NCBI GenBank assembly: GCA_041609995.1
Contig: JBFIPU010000121.1
Coordinates: forward strand, 1-6,335
Length of the DNA stretch: 6,335 nt
Reading direction: 5' to 3'
Origin: JABDOU01 sp041609995
GTDB lineage: Bacteria; Actinomycetota; Acidimicrobiia; Spongiisociales; SHLN01
The notes under the pieces are model-generated. The model ran no database searches, was not told the DNA's origin, and was given only the letters and a program-made list of their open reading frames with translations. This document shows, piece after piece, positions 5,913-6,335 of the stretch. Both the position numbers and the translations under genes were made by a program. How positions within the stretch are numbered: position 1 is the stretch's first letter; the number at the start of each line of letters is the position of its first letter.

Positions 5913-5963
5913 CGAACCCAGGGTTCCAGGTGGCGGAAACCGCCGCTTAGAACCCAGGGTTCG
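5913..5963. repeat. Compound palindrome between convergent genes
   Basis: Two identical self-palindromic 13-mers, GAACCCAGGGTTC at 5914-5926 and 5950-5962, flank a smaller hairpin, GGCGG-AAA-CCGCC at 5932-5944. The copies and the inner hairpin share one centre of symmetry at 5938. The whole 51 bases can therefore fold into one stem of 22 pairs (two of them G-U) with A-A and C-A mismatches and an AAA loop. It lies between the stops of SulP and the coxM-like gene. It could be a bidirectional terminator without T-tracts, a REP-like or small non-autonomous repeat, or a protein site. Only one copy is in this window. Confidence 0.75.
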
Positions 5964-5972
5964 GCTCGGCGC

Positions 5973-6335
5973 TCAGTTGCCGAGTGCTTGGTTGATGGCC
6001 CGGGCCGCGAAGACCTTCGCCAGATGGGTTTTGTAGTCGACCGACCCGTAGAGGTCTTCGATGACGGTGATGCCATCGGTCACGGCCTCGGCGGCCGCGC
6101 TGACCGCGGCCTCCCCGCCATCGGTGCCGATCAGGGCAGACGACGCCGCCTCCGCCAGTGACGGTTTGGTGCCGACCCCGGTGACCCCGATCCGGGCACC
6201 GGAGACGGTTCCGTCGCTCACATCGACCCAGGCTGCCACCCCGGCGACGGCATAGTCAGAATGTCCTCCACGCCGGCCAAGCTTGTCGTACGACGAAGCA
6301 GCCCCATTCGAGGACTTCGGTACGCGCATTTCGAC
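5973..6335 (-). CDS. coxM: CoxM-like FAD-binding subunit, C-terminal part
   Basis: The window holds the last 120 residues and the TGA at 5975-5973; the 5' end lies beyond the right edge. The family is usually near 290 aa, so about 40 percent is present. The sequence is the C-terminal domain of the flavoprotein subunit of CO dehydrogenase/xanthine dehydrogenase-type enzymes. Typical stretches are SSYDKLGRRGGHSDYAVAGVAAWV, ARIGVTGVGTKPSLAEAASSALIG and the closing DYKTHLAKVFAARAINQAL. In CoxM this subunit carries FAD and passes electrons from the iron-sulfur subunit to the quinone or other acceptor at the membrane face. The FAD-binding N-terminal domain and the catalytic subunit are off the window, so form I CO dehydrogenase, a form II enzyme or another molybdenum hydroxylase cannot be separated. 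The CoxD- and CoxE-like genes on the same strand at the left of the window support the cox reading. Confidence 0.88.
   Translation of the reverse strand, partial: VEMRVPKSSNGAASSYDKLGRRGGHSDYAVAGVAAWVDVSDGTVSGARIGVTGVGTKPSLAEAASSALIGTDGGEAAVSAAAEAVTDGITVIEDLYGSVDYKTHLAKVFAARAINQALGN

Noticed and set aside
5914..5962. GAACCCAGGGTTC copies as LexA/SOS boxes
   Set aside because: The actinobacterial SOS box has four bases between GAAC and GTTC; here there are five. The copies also lie between gene ends, not at a promoter.
4816..6036. 406-aa plus-strand open frame
   Set aside because: It overlaps the SulP gene in another frame and its product is arginine/glycine-rich without any domain, as expected from GC-rich shadow frames.

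Overview
This GC-rich window reads as bacterial chromosome, most likely from an actinobacterium. The reasons are GTG starts, C/G-ending codons, several genes with no Shine-Dalgarno sequence but a TAnnnT -10 hexamer 6-7 bases before the start codon (the leaderless pattern common in Actinomycetota), and a 176-aa protein that looks like an actinobacterial conserved hypothetical. The class cannot be fixed from the sequence. No rRNA, tRNA, CRISPR array, transposase or phage gene was seen.

Layout, left to right. 1-1964 (minus strand): a two-gene operon of a MoxR-type AAA+ ATPase (CoxD-like) followed, with a GTGA start/stop overlap, by a von Willebrand A domain protein (CoxE-like) that runs off the left edge. 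1965-2091: divergent promoter region with a large imperfect hairpin. 2092-2892 (plus): a PAPS-dependent sulfotransferase, followed by a perfect 10-bp hairpin. 2893-3080: regulatory region with two hairpins, an AT-rich island containing a perfect 12-bp palindrome, an extended -10 promoter and a good ribosome binding site. 3081-3611 (plus): the 176-aa conserved hypothetical. 3616-4209 (minus): a DUF4291-family protein, convergent with the previous gene. 4210-4336: divergent promoter region. 4337-5887 (plus): a SulP-family anion transporter with a C-terminal STAS domain. 5888-5972: an intergenic gap between convergent genes, largely filled by a 51-bp compound palindrome. 5973-6335 (minus): the C-terminal end of a CoxM-like FAD-binding subunit of a molybdenum hydroxylase or CO dehydrogenase.

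The genes at the two ends belong together functionally. CoxM is a structural subunit of aerobic CO dehydrogenase-type enzymes, and CoxD and CoxE are accessory factors that mature the active site. All three lie on the minus strand in the order M, D, E, but about 4 kb of apparently unrelated genes on mixed strands separates coxM from coxD-coxE. This looks like a cox locus that was split by gene insertion, or two cox blocks that happen to be close. Two of the intervening genes deal with sulfate (possible SulP import, PAPS-dependent sulfotransfer), but nothing in the sequence shows that this is more than coincidence. The least explained items are the 176-aa protein with its palindromic upstream region, and the 51-bp palindrome between SulP and coxM.
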